From Chloroflexota bacterium (GTDB lineage Bacteria > Chloroflexota > Dehalococcoidia > Lucifugimonadales > Lucifugimonadaceae), in NCBI GenBank assembly GCA_002730795.1, contig PCAX01000006.1:2244-13617 (forward strand): a stretch of DNA of 11,374 nt. Reading direction: 5' to 3'. The translations under genes and the position numbers were made by a program. Shown here in pieces: positions 1-7,442 of this stretch; positions within the stretch are counted from its first letter, which is position 1, and each line of letters starts with the position of its first letter. The notes beneath the pieces were generated by a model. It saw nothing but the letters and a program-made list of their open reading frames with translations, did no database searches and was not told the origin of the DNA.

Positions 1-459
1 TTAGCAGACTTAATAGAATCATCAATAACTGATTTTTCTCCCAGGGCAAAGAAAAATGGCGTAAAAATACATTCAGATGTACAAAATTCTCTCGACATGG
101 AACAGGTCTTATTTGATCAAACACGGATGAAACAAATAATAGCAAACCTTATTGAAAATTCCCTGAGTTATTCTAATAGTGGTGATGAGATAACAATCGA
201 GACGAGTAACAGCAATCCCCACACCATTGAAATAAATGTAATAGATAATGGATCAGGAATCCCAGAGTTGGAGCTAGATAAAATATTTAACCAATTTTTT
301 AGGGTGGATAAATCTAGATCCCGTAAAACTGGTGGAGCCGGACTAGGTTTAACCATTGTTAAAAAATTAGTAGAGGCCCATGGGGGAACAATTTCAGTAG
401 AAAGTAAACTCGGGGTCGGTACAAAATTCAGAATTTCTTTACCCAGGAATATCCAATAA
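1..459 (+). CDS. Sensor histidine kinase, C-terminal ATPase domain (5' end outside window)
   Basis: The reading frame is open from base 1 to a TAA at 457-459, giving 152 visible residues with the true start upstream of the window. All of it is the HATPase_c catalytic domain of a two-component sensor kinase, which binds ATP and phosphorylates a histidine in the missing upstream dimerisation domain. Visible motifs are the N box (NLIEN, residues 49-53), the G1 box DNGSGIP (82-88), an F-box-like stretch IFNQFFR (95-101) and the G2 box GGAGLGL (111-117), followed by the usual AHGG and VGTKFRISLP ending. This arrangement matches the PhoR/ResE-like class that ends directly after the ATPase domain with no fused receiver. 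The sensory part, membrane segments and partner regulator are not visible, so the signal is unknown. It converges on the next gene with only 3 nt between the stops. Confidence 0.93.
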   Translation, partial: LADLIESSITDFSPRAKKNGVKIHSDVQNSLDMEQVLFDQTRMKQIIANLIENSLSYSNSGDEITIETSNSNPHTIEINVIDNGSGIPELELDKIFNQFFRVDKSRSRKTGGAGLGLTIVKKLVEAHGGTISVESKLGVGTKFRISLPRNIQ

Positions 460-462
460 CAA

Positions 463-1239
463 TTATTTGGCTGTGTAACCACCGTCAACAGGTAGACAGG
501 CACCAGTAACAAAAGATGACTCGTCAGAAGCTAAGAAAAGAGCAGCTTTAGCTATTTCGTCCGGTTTACCTAACCTTCCCATCGGATGAAGAGATTCTAA
601 TTTTTTTTTCATTTCATCATCGTCAGTTAAACGCTTGGTCTGTGGGGTGTAAGTAAAACCCGGGCAAAGTGCGTTTACCCGTATGTTATCTTTAGCAAAT
701 TGCACGGCCATATCACGTGTAAACTGGACTACCCCACCTTTTGAATGGGTGTATGGGCTGAATCCATCACTACTAATATCCTCGGAATATCCCACTATAC
801 CTAGAATTGACGAAAGATTAACTATCGAACCCAAACGATTTCGTTTCATTATTTCAGAAGCAAATTTAGACATCATCACCGTCCCTTTTAAATTTACGTC
901 TACCACCCAGTCCCAAGTTTTTTCAAACCCCCACTCTTTAGGTGCATTACGGGGAGTAACACCGGCACTATTAACCAAAATGTCAATTTTACCGAAAGTC
1001 TTGGCACACGTCTCAACGGCGTTTTTACAATCAGCAATATTTGAAACATCCCCCTCAACTGTAATAAATTCAACCCCTATTTTTTTAATGTCTTCCGTCA
1101 GCAAATTAAAACCAGATTGGTCGATATCCATTAGCCCTATCGAAGATCCCTCAGCGGCAAATAAGTGGGTTATGGCCTTCCCAATTCCTGATCCCGCTCC
1201 AGTTATCAATGTGACTTTTCCGTTCAGTCGGCCTGACAT
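463..1239 (-). CDS. Short-chain dehydrogenase/reductase (classical SDR, probably NAD-dependent)
   Basis: A 258-residue Rossmann-fold oxidoreductase, a typical length for classical SDRs. Visible signatures are the nucleotide-binding TGAGSGIG (13-20), Asp38 at the end of beta-2 (usually an NAD rather than NADP preference), NSAG (90-93, a variant of NNAG), Asn116, the serine pair in NLSS (141-144), Tyr163 and Lys167 of YxxxK, and the PG motif (193-194). The loop between the serine and tyrosine is about six residues longer than usual and should shape the substrate pocket. I chose the ATG at 1237-1239 because GGAG lies six bases upstream; a TTG seven codons earlier (1260) would add MLNLETY but has no better signal. 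The substrate cannot be named; FabG-like and sugar or alcohol dehydrogenase roles are all possible. It stands alone on the minus strand, divergent from the RDD gene. Confidence 0.92.
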   Translation of the reverse strand: MSGRLNGKVTLITGAGSGIGKAITHLFAAEGSSIGLMDIDQSGFNLLTEDIKKIGVEFITVEGDVSNIADCKNAVETCAKTFGKIDILVNSAGVTPRNAPKEWGFEKTWDWVVDVNLKGTVMMSKFASEIMKRNRLGSIVNLSSILGIVGYSEDISSDGFSPYTHSKGGVVQFTRDMAVQFAKDNIRVNALCPGFTYTPQTKRLTDDDEMKKKLESLHPMGRLGKPDEIAKAALFLASDESSFVTGACLPVDGGYTAK

Positions 1240-1368
1240 ATAGGTCTCCAAATTCAACAATTAAACACCTGAACAACAATATATTTGGATAATTGTATTA
1301 CCTTGTACTTGTAAGATCATTGTTATCTTTGAATAGTATTAGTTAATTTTTGTAAAAACAGTTGGACA
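1240..1368. other. Divergent intergenic region between SDR and RDD genes
   Basis: This 129-nt AT-rich spacer must hold the promoters for the minus-strand SDR gene and the plus-strand RDD/aminotransferase pair. I could not find a convincing -35/-10 pair on either strand. The only repeated word I see is CAACAAT at 1255-1261 and again at 1274-1280, a 19-base step, which could be chance in such DNA. Confidence 0.5.
1246..1249 (-). promoter_or_regulatory. Ribosome-binding site of the first SDR gene
   Basis: GGAG on the minus strand, six bases before the ATG at 1239. It supports this start over the TTG at 1260. Confidence 0.6.
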
Positions 1369-1845
1369 TTGAAACAGTCTAATAAATCCCTAAAAGACCA
1401 GATGAATTTTGCGAGCCCAATTAGGAGACTTTATGCTTGGATTATAGACGCAGGCTTGTTGTTGCTAGCAGTATTTATAACGGCCCCGATATCCAATGGT
1501 CTACTTTTTAGTAAAGATGCCGCTTTCGCGGACATAGCTATATTTGTTGTATATTTCCTGATCCCTACTGCTTTGCGAGGAAAAACTATTGGAAAATGGG
1601 TGGCAGGTATATCTGTAGTGGACGCTGAGGGGAAAATACCTGGGCCTGTAGCTATACCAAGAGAGATAGTCGGCAAATTCGTCTCCTACGCTGTTTTGGG
1701 AATCGGTTTTATATGGATTATCTTTGATAAAAAAAATCAATCCTGGCACGATAAAATAGCAGGTACCTATGTAATTGAAGACGAACCTAAAAGTAAACCT
1801 TCTTTTCTGAGAAAAATTATTCAATCTAAGGAAAACAAAAACTAA
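1369..1845 (+). CDS. RDD-family small integral membrane protein
   Basis: A 158-residue protein with the RDD domain layout. Arg19/Arg20 and Asp27 sit in the first hydrophobic segment (about 22-46, including RRLYAWIID). A second membrane segment spans about 52-69 and a third about 101-119. Between the second and third lies the conserved GKTIGKWVAGISVVDAEG (71-88), and the domain closes with QSWHDKIAGTYVI (124-136), the usual end of RDD proteins. The C-terminal tail is short, lysine-rich and probably cytoplasmic. RDD proteins are widespread and mostly of unknown function; a few have been linked to ion or sodium/proton transport, and nothing here picks out a role. The start is uncertain: TTG at 1369 gives the longest form, while ATG at 1402 gives 147 residues, keeps the whole domain and has no better ribosome-binding site. 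The aminotransferase gene follows after 15 nt, so the two are probably cotranscribed. Confidence 0.88.
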   Translation: MKQSNKSLKDQMNFASPIRRLYAWIIDAGLLLLAVFITAPISNGLLFSKDAAFADIAIFVVYFLIPTALRGKTIGKWVAGISVVDAEGKIPGPVAIPREIVGKFVSYAVLGIGFIWIIFDKKNQSWHDKIAGTYVIEDEPKSKPSFLRKIIQSKENKN

Positions 1846-1860
1846 ATTCAGGAATGTTAA

Positions 1861-3051
1861 ATGAGTGTTTCTAATACGATAAAAGCACAGATGGGCGAAA
1901 GTTCATGGATCCGTAAAATGTTTGAGGAAGGAAACAAACTTAGAAGTATCCACGGAAACGAAAAAGTGTTCGATTTATCCTTGGGAAATCCATTACTTGA
2001 GCCACCATCTTCCTTCAAAGACAAATTAATTGAAATTTTAGAAAATGAACCAGCTGGTTCCCATCGATATATGCCAAATGGTGGATTCACGGACGTCAGG
2101 GACAGCATTGCACGTAACATCGGAGGAGAAACAGGTATAAATTTTGAGGGCAATGACATTCTTATGTCTATAGGAGCTGCTGGTGGCCTGAACGTTATTT
2201 TGCGGTCCATCTTGGATCCTGGAGATGAAGTAGTAATAATTGCACCATATTTCGCTGAATACAAATTCTATATTCAACATAACAATGGGAAGGTAATTGA
2301 AACTCAATGTGATAGCAAATGGTGTCCTGACCTAGAATCGTTACGGAATGCGATGACAAACCGTACAAAGGCAGTCATTATAAACTCCCCAAACAACCCT
2401 ACAGGTGTTATATACAATAGTTCCATTATTCAATCCATAGCTGAAATTCTTAAAAAATGTGAGGAACAATATGGTAATGACATATACCTTATTTCTGACG
2501 AACCGTACAGGAAATTAATATACACCAACGTTAAATACCCATTCATCTACGATTATTACACCCATTCAATAGGAGTAACATCTCATTCAAAAGATTTGGG
2601 TCTCGCCGGAGAGCGCATAGGATATATATCTGTAAACCCTGCGGATGAAAACAGATCTACTTTAATGGATGCTCTCACTTTTTCAATGCGAACACTGGGG
2701 TTCGTTAATGCTCCAGCACTAATGCAAAAAGTTGTTTCTCAACTACAAGAGACCACAGTTGATATAAGTGTGTACCAAAAAAAAAGAGATTATTTGTATT
2801 CTAAATTAATCGATATTGGTTATGATTGCGTTCTACCTGAAGGCGCCTTTTATTTGTTCCCCAAAAGTCCCATAGCATCAGATGAAGATTTTGTTAAAAA
2901 CCTTCAAGACAACTTGGTTCTTGTGGTACCTGGGTCGGGATTTGGGAAAAAGGGATACTTCAGGATTTCTTACTGCGTAGAGGATTCGGTACTTGAGGGA
3001 TCCATAAAAGGGTTCACGAAGGTTTTCCAATATTACAAAAACAAATCGTAA
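1861..3051 (+). CDS. Class I/II pyridoxal-phosphate aminotransferase (AspC-like fold)
   Basis: A 396-residue fold-type I PLP enzyme, full length for the AspC/PatA-like aminotransferases. Visible motifs are the N-terminal substrate segment LSLGNPL (39-45), the PLP-phosphate region SIGAAGGLN (103-111), SPNNPTG (176-182, with the Asn that hydrogen-bonds the cofactor), SDEPY (212-216, Asp213 pairing with the pyridine nitrogen and Tyr216), the Schiff-base Lys244 in SHSKDLGLAGERIGY, and Arg368 in FRIS, which binds the substrate alpha-carboxylate. It would transfer an amino group between an amino acid and a 2-oxoacid in the cytoplasm. Donor and acceptor cannot be read from sequence; aspartate, alanine or glyoxylate/2-oxoacid specificity are all possible. 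The ATG at 1861 has AGGAA at 1850-1854, six bases away. It is the second gene of the RDD pair, and its stop abuts the stop of the opposing threonine synthase gene. Confidence 0.93.
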   Translation: MSVSNTIKAQMGESSWIRKMFEEGNKLRSIHGNEKVFDLSLGNPLLEPPSSFKDKLIEILENEPAGSHRYMPNGGFTDVRDSIARNIGGETGINFEGNDILMSIGAAGGLNVILRSILDPGDEVVIIAPYFAEYKFYIQHNNGKVIETQCDSKWCPDLESLRNAMTNRTKAVIINSPNNPTGVIYNSSIIQSIAEILKKCEEQYGNDIYLISDEPYRKLIYTNVKYPFIYDYYTHSIGVTSHSKDLGLAGERIGYISVNPADENRSTLMDALTFSMRTLGFVNAPALMQKVVSQLQETTVDISVYQKKRDYLYSKLIDIGYDCVLPEGAFYLFPKSPIASDEDFVKNLQDNLVLVVPGSGFGKKGYFRISYCVEDSVLEGSIKGFTKVFQYYKNKS

Positions 3052-4131
3052 CTATAGCGGCTCTTTTAACCCTGTTCCAGTTATCGGAATCAGTACGTTT
3101 TCATCCTTCAAAATAGTACCTTGCTCGAGTAAACTTTCTAACCCAGAAAACACTGCCGCAGATGTGGGCTCACAAAAAATGCCTTCTGTATTTGCCAATT
3201 TTTCTTGCCAATTCAAAATTGAATTATCACGAACAGCTACAGCGGAACCATTAGAATTTTCAACCACAGTAGCGATCTCCATCAAGCGGGGCGGTTTAGC
3301 CACTGCGATACCGGATGCTACCGTCTTTTTTATTTTTGACGGTTTGGTACCATTTATGTAATTCACGATAGGCATGACATTACGTGATTGTACGACATGA
3401 AATCTGGGAATAATTGTTTGTTTGTTGAAAGATTTAATTTCATTGAACCCTCTAAACATTCCTATACACAAAGAACCATTCCCAACTGGAAGGACTACGT
3501 GATGAATCGGAATATCTAATTGTTTGATCAATTCATATGACACTATTTTCATACCCTCGGAGAAGTAAGGGTTTAAAGAGTGGGATAAATATGGTAAATT
3601 CCGTTCACGTACATACGCTTCAGCGGCTTCGGTAGATGCTTGGCGAGACCCTTCAGTTTTATGTAACTCTGCACCGAAAATCTTTATCTGATCCAGTTTT
3701 CCTTTTGATGCGGAAGATGGAGAAAAGATATGTCCTCTAATTCGCGCCGCTGCAGCATAAGCGGCTAATGAGGCTCCTGCATTACCTGATGAATCTTCTA
3801 CAAATTCAGTTATGCCAAACATCTTGGCCATAGTCATTAACAATGTTGATCCTCTATCTTTAAATGATCCAGTCACAGATAGCATTTCAAGTTTGGCAAC
3901 TAGAGCGGCTACACCCAACTCGTCAGCGATGGTTTTTAGTGAAATAACTGGCGTATTACCAGATCCTAATGAATTAATTTCGTGTATATCGACAGGCAAT
4001 AAAGGTCCCAGCGCTGAAACTTCTCGGTAAACAATCGACAGCACATCATTACAGGTATCACATCTTATAGTGAACATACTGGGTGCAAATTCTTTCTGAC
4101 AATTTACACATTGAAAATAGTGTTCTTTCAA
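3052..4131 (-). CDS. thrC: Threonine synthase (PLP-dependent, with N-terminal zinc ribbon)
   Basis: A 359-residue fold-type II PLP enzyme that converts O-phosphohomoserine to threonine and phosphate. It opens with a four-cysteine zinc ribbon (Cys8/Cys11 and Cys24/Cys27), common in the shorter bacterial and archaeal threonine synthases. The PLP lysine is Lys91 in SFKDRG, the phosphate-loop motif is SSGNAGAS (114-121), a glycine-rich loop PVGNGS lies at 215-220, and the end ITGTGLKEP (350-358) matches the TGxGLKxP terminus of this family. Threonine dehydratase and cysteate synthase are relatives, but the zinc ribbon plus TGxGLKxP ending favour ThrC. The start is TTG at 4129-4131, backed by AAGGA eight bases upstream, with an in-frame stop at 4150-4152. 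It follows the GGT-family gene by 39 nt on the same strand and is probably in its operon. No homoserine kinase or dehydrogenase gene is visible. Confidence 0.88.
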   Translation of the reverse strand: MKEHYFQCVNCQKEFAPSMFTIRCDTCNDVLSIVYREVSALGPLLPVDIHEINSLGSGNTPVISLKTIADELGVAALVAKLEMLSVTGSFKDRGSTLLMTMAKMFGITEFVEDSSGNAGASLAAYAAAARIRGHIFSPSSASKGKLDQIKIFGAELHKTEGSRQASTEAAEAYVRERNLPYLSHSLNPYFSEGMKIVSYELIKQLDIPIHHVVLPVGNGSLCIGMFRGFNEIKSFNKQTIIPRFHVVQSRNVMPIVNYINGTKPSKIKKTVASGIAVAKPPRLMEIATVVENSNGSAVAVRDNSILNWQEKLANTEGIFCEPTSAAVFSGLESLLEQGTILKDENVLIPITGTGLKEPL

Positions 4132-4139
4132 ATCGATAA

Positions 4140-4144
4140 TCCTT
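4140..4144 (-). promoter_or_regulatory. Ribosome-binding site that fixes the TTG start of thrC
   Basis: AAGGA on the minus strand, eight bases before the TTG at 4131. There is no ATG or GTG between this site and the in-frame stop at 4150-4152, so it decides the start. Confidence 0.6.
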
Positions 4145-4170
4145 ATTGTCTATAATCCGTCAAAACCCGT

Positions 4171-5838
4171 TTAAAACAAAACATCCTGATCAGCGGGAGA
4201 TCCTCCAATTCCAACGGCATGACCATCAGCCCTCCAACAAGTCGCCCCCGCCATTAAACCGTCAGATTCGAATTTAATCATATTCATTCCACCAGCTATC
4301 CTGTCTACCCATGTAACATCATTACCCAGATTACAAAGACCATTATAACTTTCGCCGGAAAATGTACGTTCTATTTCTATTAAACCTCCTTTGGTCCATA
4401 TTCTGGGAGCCTCTACGGCTTCCTGAGGGGTCATCCTGTGATCTATTAAATTTACTAGCCCTTGAAGTATCGACGGAAATATTTTTAAACCTCCAGGCAC
4501 ACCTATAGCTGAATGATTTTTACCGTCTTGCGTGACGATGGTGGGAGCCATACTACTGGTCATTCGCTTTCCTGGTTCAACGGACAGCACACCTCCAGGA
4601 TCCGGGTCAAACAATGCCATATTATTGTTTAACAAGATCCCGGTTCCCGGGACCGTAACTTTTGAACCAAACATATCGTGGATGGTCTGAGTGGTAGAAA
4701 CTACATTCCCATCACCATCCCCTACAGTAACGTGAGTGGTATAGTCGGATTCGTTGGGTGTATTGGTAATCATCAACTCATCATTCAAATCCAATTCAGA
4801 TCTAATATCATCCGCATATGACTTTGAAATGATACGTTCAATAGGAATTTCCGAAAATTTGGGGTCTCCGGTGTATTTATCTCTGTCAATAAAAGCCTTA
4901 GCAACAGATTTAGCGATTATGTCTAAAACTTTGGGATCCCCAAAACCCATGCGTTGAATATCAAATCCTTCCAAAATATTTAATAATTGAATTAAATGTA
5001 TACCGCCCGCACAAGGTGGAGGCGGTCCAAATATTTCATAGTTCCGGTAAGAACCTTTTACTGGATCAGATTCGATAACGGAGTAATCTTCTAGATCTTT
5101 TTTATCTATTAACCCCCCATTCCTGTTAAGAAAATCACATATGATGTTTCCTAAAGATCCACCATATAATGCTGATTCTCCCTCTTTGGCTATGACGCCG
5201 AGGCTCTCAGCATACTCATATCTTGTAAATCTATCACCTGTTTTTAAAAGCTGGCCATTAGGAATAAATTCTCGCGAAGTAGCCGGAAATGTTCGTATTG
5301 CTTCTTCGTTGTTTTTTATTGCATTTGATAAATAATCACTTACGACAAATCCCTGTTTAGCAATATTTATGGCTGGGGCAATCACATCGGATAAGTCCAA
5401 ATTTCCCAATTTTTTTTGAACATGGCACCATCCTTTTAATGAACCTCCAACACCGATCGAGAGAGGTCCAGTGACATTTTTTTTATTACTTCCCTCTTGC
5501 CCTTGAAATCCAAGATCATTCGTGGTTCGAAACATGTCTGGGAAGGATTTTCTAGGAGATTTGGCATAGTTATCAACAATTAAATGTTGTCCCGTGGCCA
5601 GTCGAATGTTAAAAAATCCAGCTCCAAAAATCCCTACCATCATCGGTTCAGTTACGGAAAGGGCAAAAAGTGATGCAACCGCCCCATCTATAGCGTTCCC
5701 TCCAGATAAGAGGATTTGGGCCCCCGCCGCTGCGGCTAAAGGATGGTTAGCTACGACCATACCATTTGAACCATAGGCACAACTTTTTTTTGTATCAAAT
5801 GGTGAGACAGAATTTAAACGCCAATTATTTTGTTCCAT
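4171..5838 (-). CDS. Gamma-glutamyltransferase-family Ntn hydrolase, atypical substrate pocket
   Basis: A 555-residue protein aligning by eye along the whole length of GGT (MEROPS T3), including PPPPCAGGIH (272-281) and the small-subunit start TTH (367-369). Thr367 matches the E. coli autoprocessing nucleophile Thr391, and the oxyanion and backbone contacts SSM (428-430) and PGG (448-450) are kept. So self-cleavage into two chains of about 366 and 189 residues is expected. Three residues that hold gamma-glutamyl groups in the E. coli enzyme differ: Arg114 becomes Tyr91, Asn411 becomes His387 and Asp433 becomes Leu409. The N-terminus has no signal peptide, unlike exported GGTs, so it is probably cytoplasmic. 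An amidohydrolase on a non-glutamyl amide is more likely than glutathione breakdown; oxamate amidohydrolase (HpxW) is one characterised family member with another substrate. The ATG has AAGGG four bases upstream. It is divergent from glcD and upstream of thrC. Confidence 0.85.
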   Translation of the reverse strand: MEQNNWRLNSVSPFDTKKSCAYGSNGMVVANHPLAAAAGAQILLSGGNAIDGAVASLFALSVTEPMMVGIFGAGFFNIRLATGQHLIVDNYAKSPRKSFPDMFRTTNDLGFQGQEGSNKKNVTGPLSIGVGGSLKGWCHVQKKLGNLDLSDVIAPAINIAKQGFVVSDYLSNAIKNNEEAIRTFPATSREFIPNGQLLKTGDRFTRYEYAESLGVIAKEGESALYGGSLGNIICDFLNRNGGLIDKKDLEDYSVIESDPVKGSYRNYEIFGPPPPCAGGIHLIQLLNILEGFDIQRMGFGDPKVLDIIAKSVAKAFIDRDKYTGDPKFSEIPIERIISKSYADDIRSELDLNDELMITNTPNESDYTTHVTVGDGDGNVVSTTQTIHDMFGSKVTVPGTGILLNNNMALFDPDPGGVLSVEPGKRMTSSMAPTIVTQDGKNHSAIGVPGGLKIFPSILQGLVNLIDHRMTPQEAVEAPRIWTKGGLIEIERTFSGESYNGLCNLGNDVTWVDRIAGGMNMIKFESDGLMAGATCWRADGHAVGIGGSPADQDVLF

Positions 5839-5844
5839 AGAACC

Positions 5845-5874
5845 CTTATAAAAGTAAACACTTTAGTCTCTCAA
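5845..5874 (-). promoter_or_regulatory. Possible sigma-70-type promoter for the GGT-family gene
   Basis: On the minus strand TTGAGA (5869-5874) and TATAAG (5845-5850) are separated by 18 bases, each one mismatch from consensus. The -10 box overlaps the AAGGG ribosome-binding site, so a transcript from it would be almost leaderless. That makes the call weak. Confidence 0.25.
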
Positions 5875-5922
5875 TGCTGAAAAACATTTAGTCAAAATTA
5901 ATTAGTATGATTATTATTAGTC
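5862..5922. repeat. Three TTAGTC repeats in the divergent control region
   Basis: TTAGTC occurs on the plus strand at 5863-5868, 5888-5893 and 5917-5922, in steps of 25 and 29 bases; the first two extend to TTTAGTC. They lie between the GGT-family gene and the likely start of glcD, where a shared regulator could bind. With AT-rich DNA and only six bases conserved, chance is a real alternative. Confidence 0.3.
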
Positions 5923-5966
5923 TAAATTCAGATAAAAATAAAGAGAAGACGTACTCTTGGCTGGTC

Positions 5967-7436
5967 ATGTTGAAAATTAAATCTCTAGTTGAAGAACTAG
6001 CACACGTTGTAGGTGCGGATAACGTTGTTTGGGAAAAAGAAGATTTAATAGTTTACGAGTATGATGGGTCCATTGATCGGTCATTACCTTTAGCGGTAGT
6101 TTTACCAGGATCAGCAGCAGAGGTTTCAAAATGTGTAAAAATTTCCAACAAATATAACTGCTCTATAGTAGCTAGAGGTGCAGGAACAGGGCTTTCGGGA
6201 GGAGCCGTGCCGTTAAAGCAGTCCCTAGTTATTTGCCTTACCCGTTTAAAAAGGATAATTGAAGTCGACGAAAAAAATCGGTTATCAGTCGTCGAACCAG
6301 GTGTCGTAAATATTAAACTTTCGGATGCAATAAAAGATAAAGGTTTGTTTTACGCGCCAGACCCCTCTAGCCAAAAAGCTTGCACAATCGGGGGGAATGT
6401 ATCTGAAAATGCGGGAGGTCCCCACTGTTTTTCATTGGGCGTAACCACAAATCATGTTCTGGGTATGGAAATTGTACTTTCAAATGGTGAAATTACCTGG
6501 ATAGGTGCCAAATCCAGAAGTTACACAGGGTACGATCTCAGGGGAGCATTTATCGGTTCAGAGGGAACATTTGGAATAATTACAAAAATAATTGTACGAC
6601 TCATGAAAATTCCCGAATCAGTCTCTACAATTCTTGCGGCATTTAAAAGTATGGACGACGCATCCAATACAGTTAGTGAAGTGATTTCTGCAGGTATGAT
6701 ACCAGCGGCATTAGAAATGATGGATCGTATCACTATAGAAGCGTGCGAACCTGTTTACAATCCCAAATACCCAAAAGGATCCGAAGCTGTTTTACTTATT
6801 GAAATTGACGGGATAACGGAATCGGTAAAAGAGGAAATTGACATCGTTAAAAAGATATGCACCCAAAATAACTCAATCGAAATACGCCAAGCTAACAATG
6901 AATCCGACCGAGTTAAATTATGGGAAACTAGAAAGGGTGCAATAGGTGCATACGGAACAATCGCACCAACATACTATTTAGTTGACGGAGTAGTACCACG
7001 AACCAAACTCACGGAAGTGCTGAGGGAAGTAAAAAACATTGGACGGAAACTCGAGGTAACAATAGGAAACGTATTTCATGCTGGTGACGGTAACATCCAC
7101 CCCGCTATTTTGTTTGACGGAAGAAAAAAAACGGAAGTCAATCAAGCAATAAGGGCTGGCGGAGAAATTTTGGAGGTTTGCGTCAAAGCAGGAGGTGCAT
7201 TGTCAGGAGAACACGGTATAGGCACCGAAAAACAAGATTATATGCGACTCGTCTTTAATGAAGAGGATTTACGAGCAATGAAAAAACTTAGGGCTGCTTT
7301 TGTTCAAACGGATAAAAACGTGGATGTAGAAAAATTCAATCCTTACAAGATATTCCCTAGAGGATCAAACGACGACGAGATTTATAAATTAAATGATCCT
7401 GAATTTTATCCTACCGGAGGCGAAGAATGGGCATGA
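5967..7436 (+). CDS. glcD: Glycolate oxidase/dehydrogenase FAD subunit GlcD
   Basis: The main flavin subunit of a three-part 2-hydroxyacid dehydrogenase, oxidising glycolate (or D-lactate-like substrates) to the 2-oxoacid. It has an FAD_binding_4 (PCMH-type) domain followed by a FAD-oxidase C domain. Counting from the start chosen here (489 residues), RGAGTGLSGGAVP is at 70-82, PDPSSQKACTIGGNVSENAG at 131-150, the histidine-rich HAGDGNIHP at 371-379 and GALSGEHGIG at 410-419; the last two are hallmark GlcD/LDH-D motifs. I favour the ATG at 5967 because the family begins close to this point. An ATG at 5907 would add 20 residues of unlike composition, and neither start has a clear ribosome-binding site. 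It heads the glcDEF operon; the TGA at 7434-7436 overlaps an ATG in another frame. D-lactate or 2-hydroxyglutarate specificity cannot be excluded, but the following glcE and glcF genes favour glycolate. Confidence 0.92.
   Translation: MLKIKSLVEELAHVVGADNVVWEKEDLIVYEYDGSIDRSLPLAVVLPGSAAEVSKCVKISNKYNCSIVARGAGTGLSGGAVPLKQSLVICLTRLKRIIEVDEKNRLSVVEPGVVNIKLSDAIKDKGLFYAPDPSSQKACTIGGNVSENAGGPHCFSLGVTTNHVLGMEIVLSNGEITWIGAKSRSYTGYDLRGAFIGSEGTFGIITKIIVRLMKIPESVSTILAAFKSMDDASNTVSEVISAGMIPAALEMMDRITIEACEPVYNPKYPKGSEAVLLIEIDGITESVKEEIDIVKKICTQNNSIEIRQANNESDRVKLWETRKGAIGAYGTIAPTYYLVDGVVPRTKLTEVLREVKNIGRKLEVTIGNVFHAGDGNIHPAILFDGRKKTEVNQAIRAGGEILEVCVKAGGALSGEHGIGTEKQDYMRLVFNEEDLRAMKKLRAAFVQTDKNVDVEKFNPYKIFPRGSNDDEIYKLNDPEFYPTGGEEWA
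7416..7435 (+). promoter_or_regulatory. Strong ribosome-binding site and ATG pair out of frame with glcE
   Basis: GGAGG at 7416-7420 stands six bases before an ATG at 7427, and a second in-frame ATG at 7433 overlaps the glcD TGA as ATGA, the usual arrangement for translational coupling. This frame ends at TAA 7448-7450 after seven codons, while the GlcE protein is read one frame away. See the findings for what this may mean. Confidence 0.5.
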
Positions 7437-7442
7437 AACCAT

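Noticed and set aside
683..1243. A 186-codon plus-strand frame opposite the first SDR gene
   Set aside because: It is the antisense shadow of a gene with complete SDR motifs, and its translation shows no recognisable domain.
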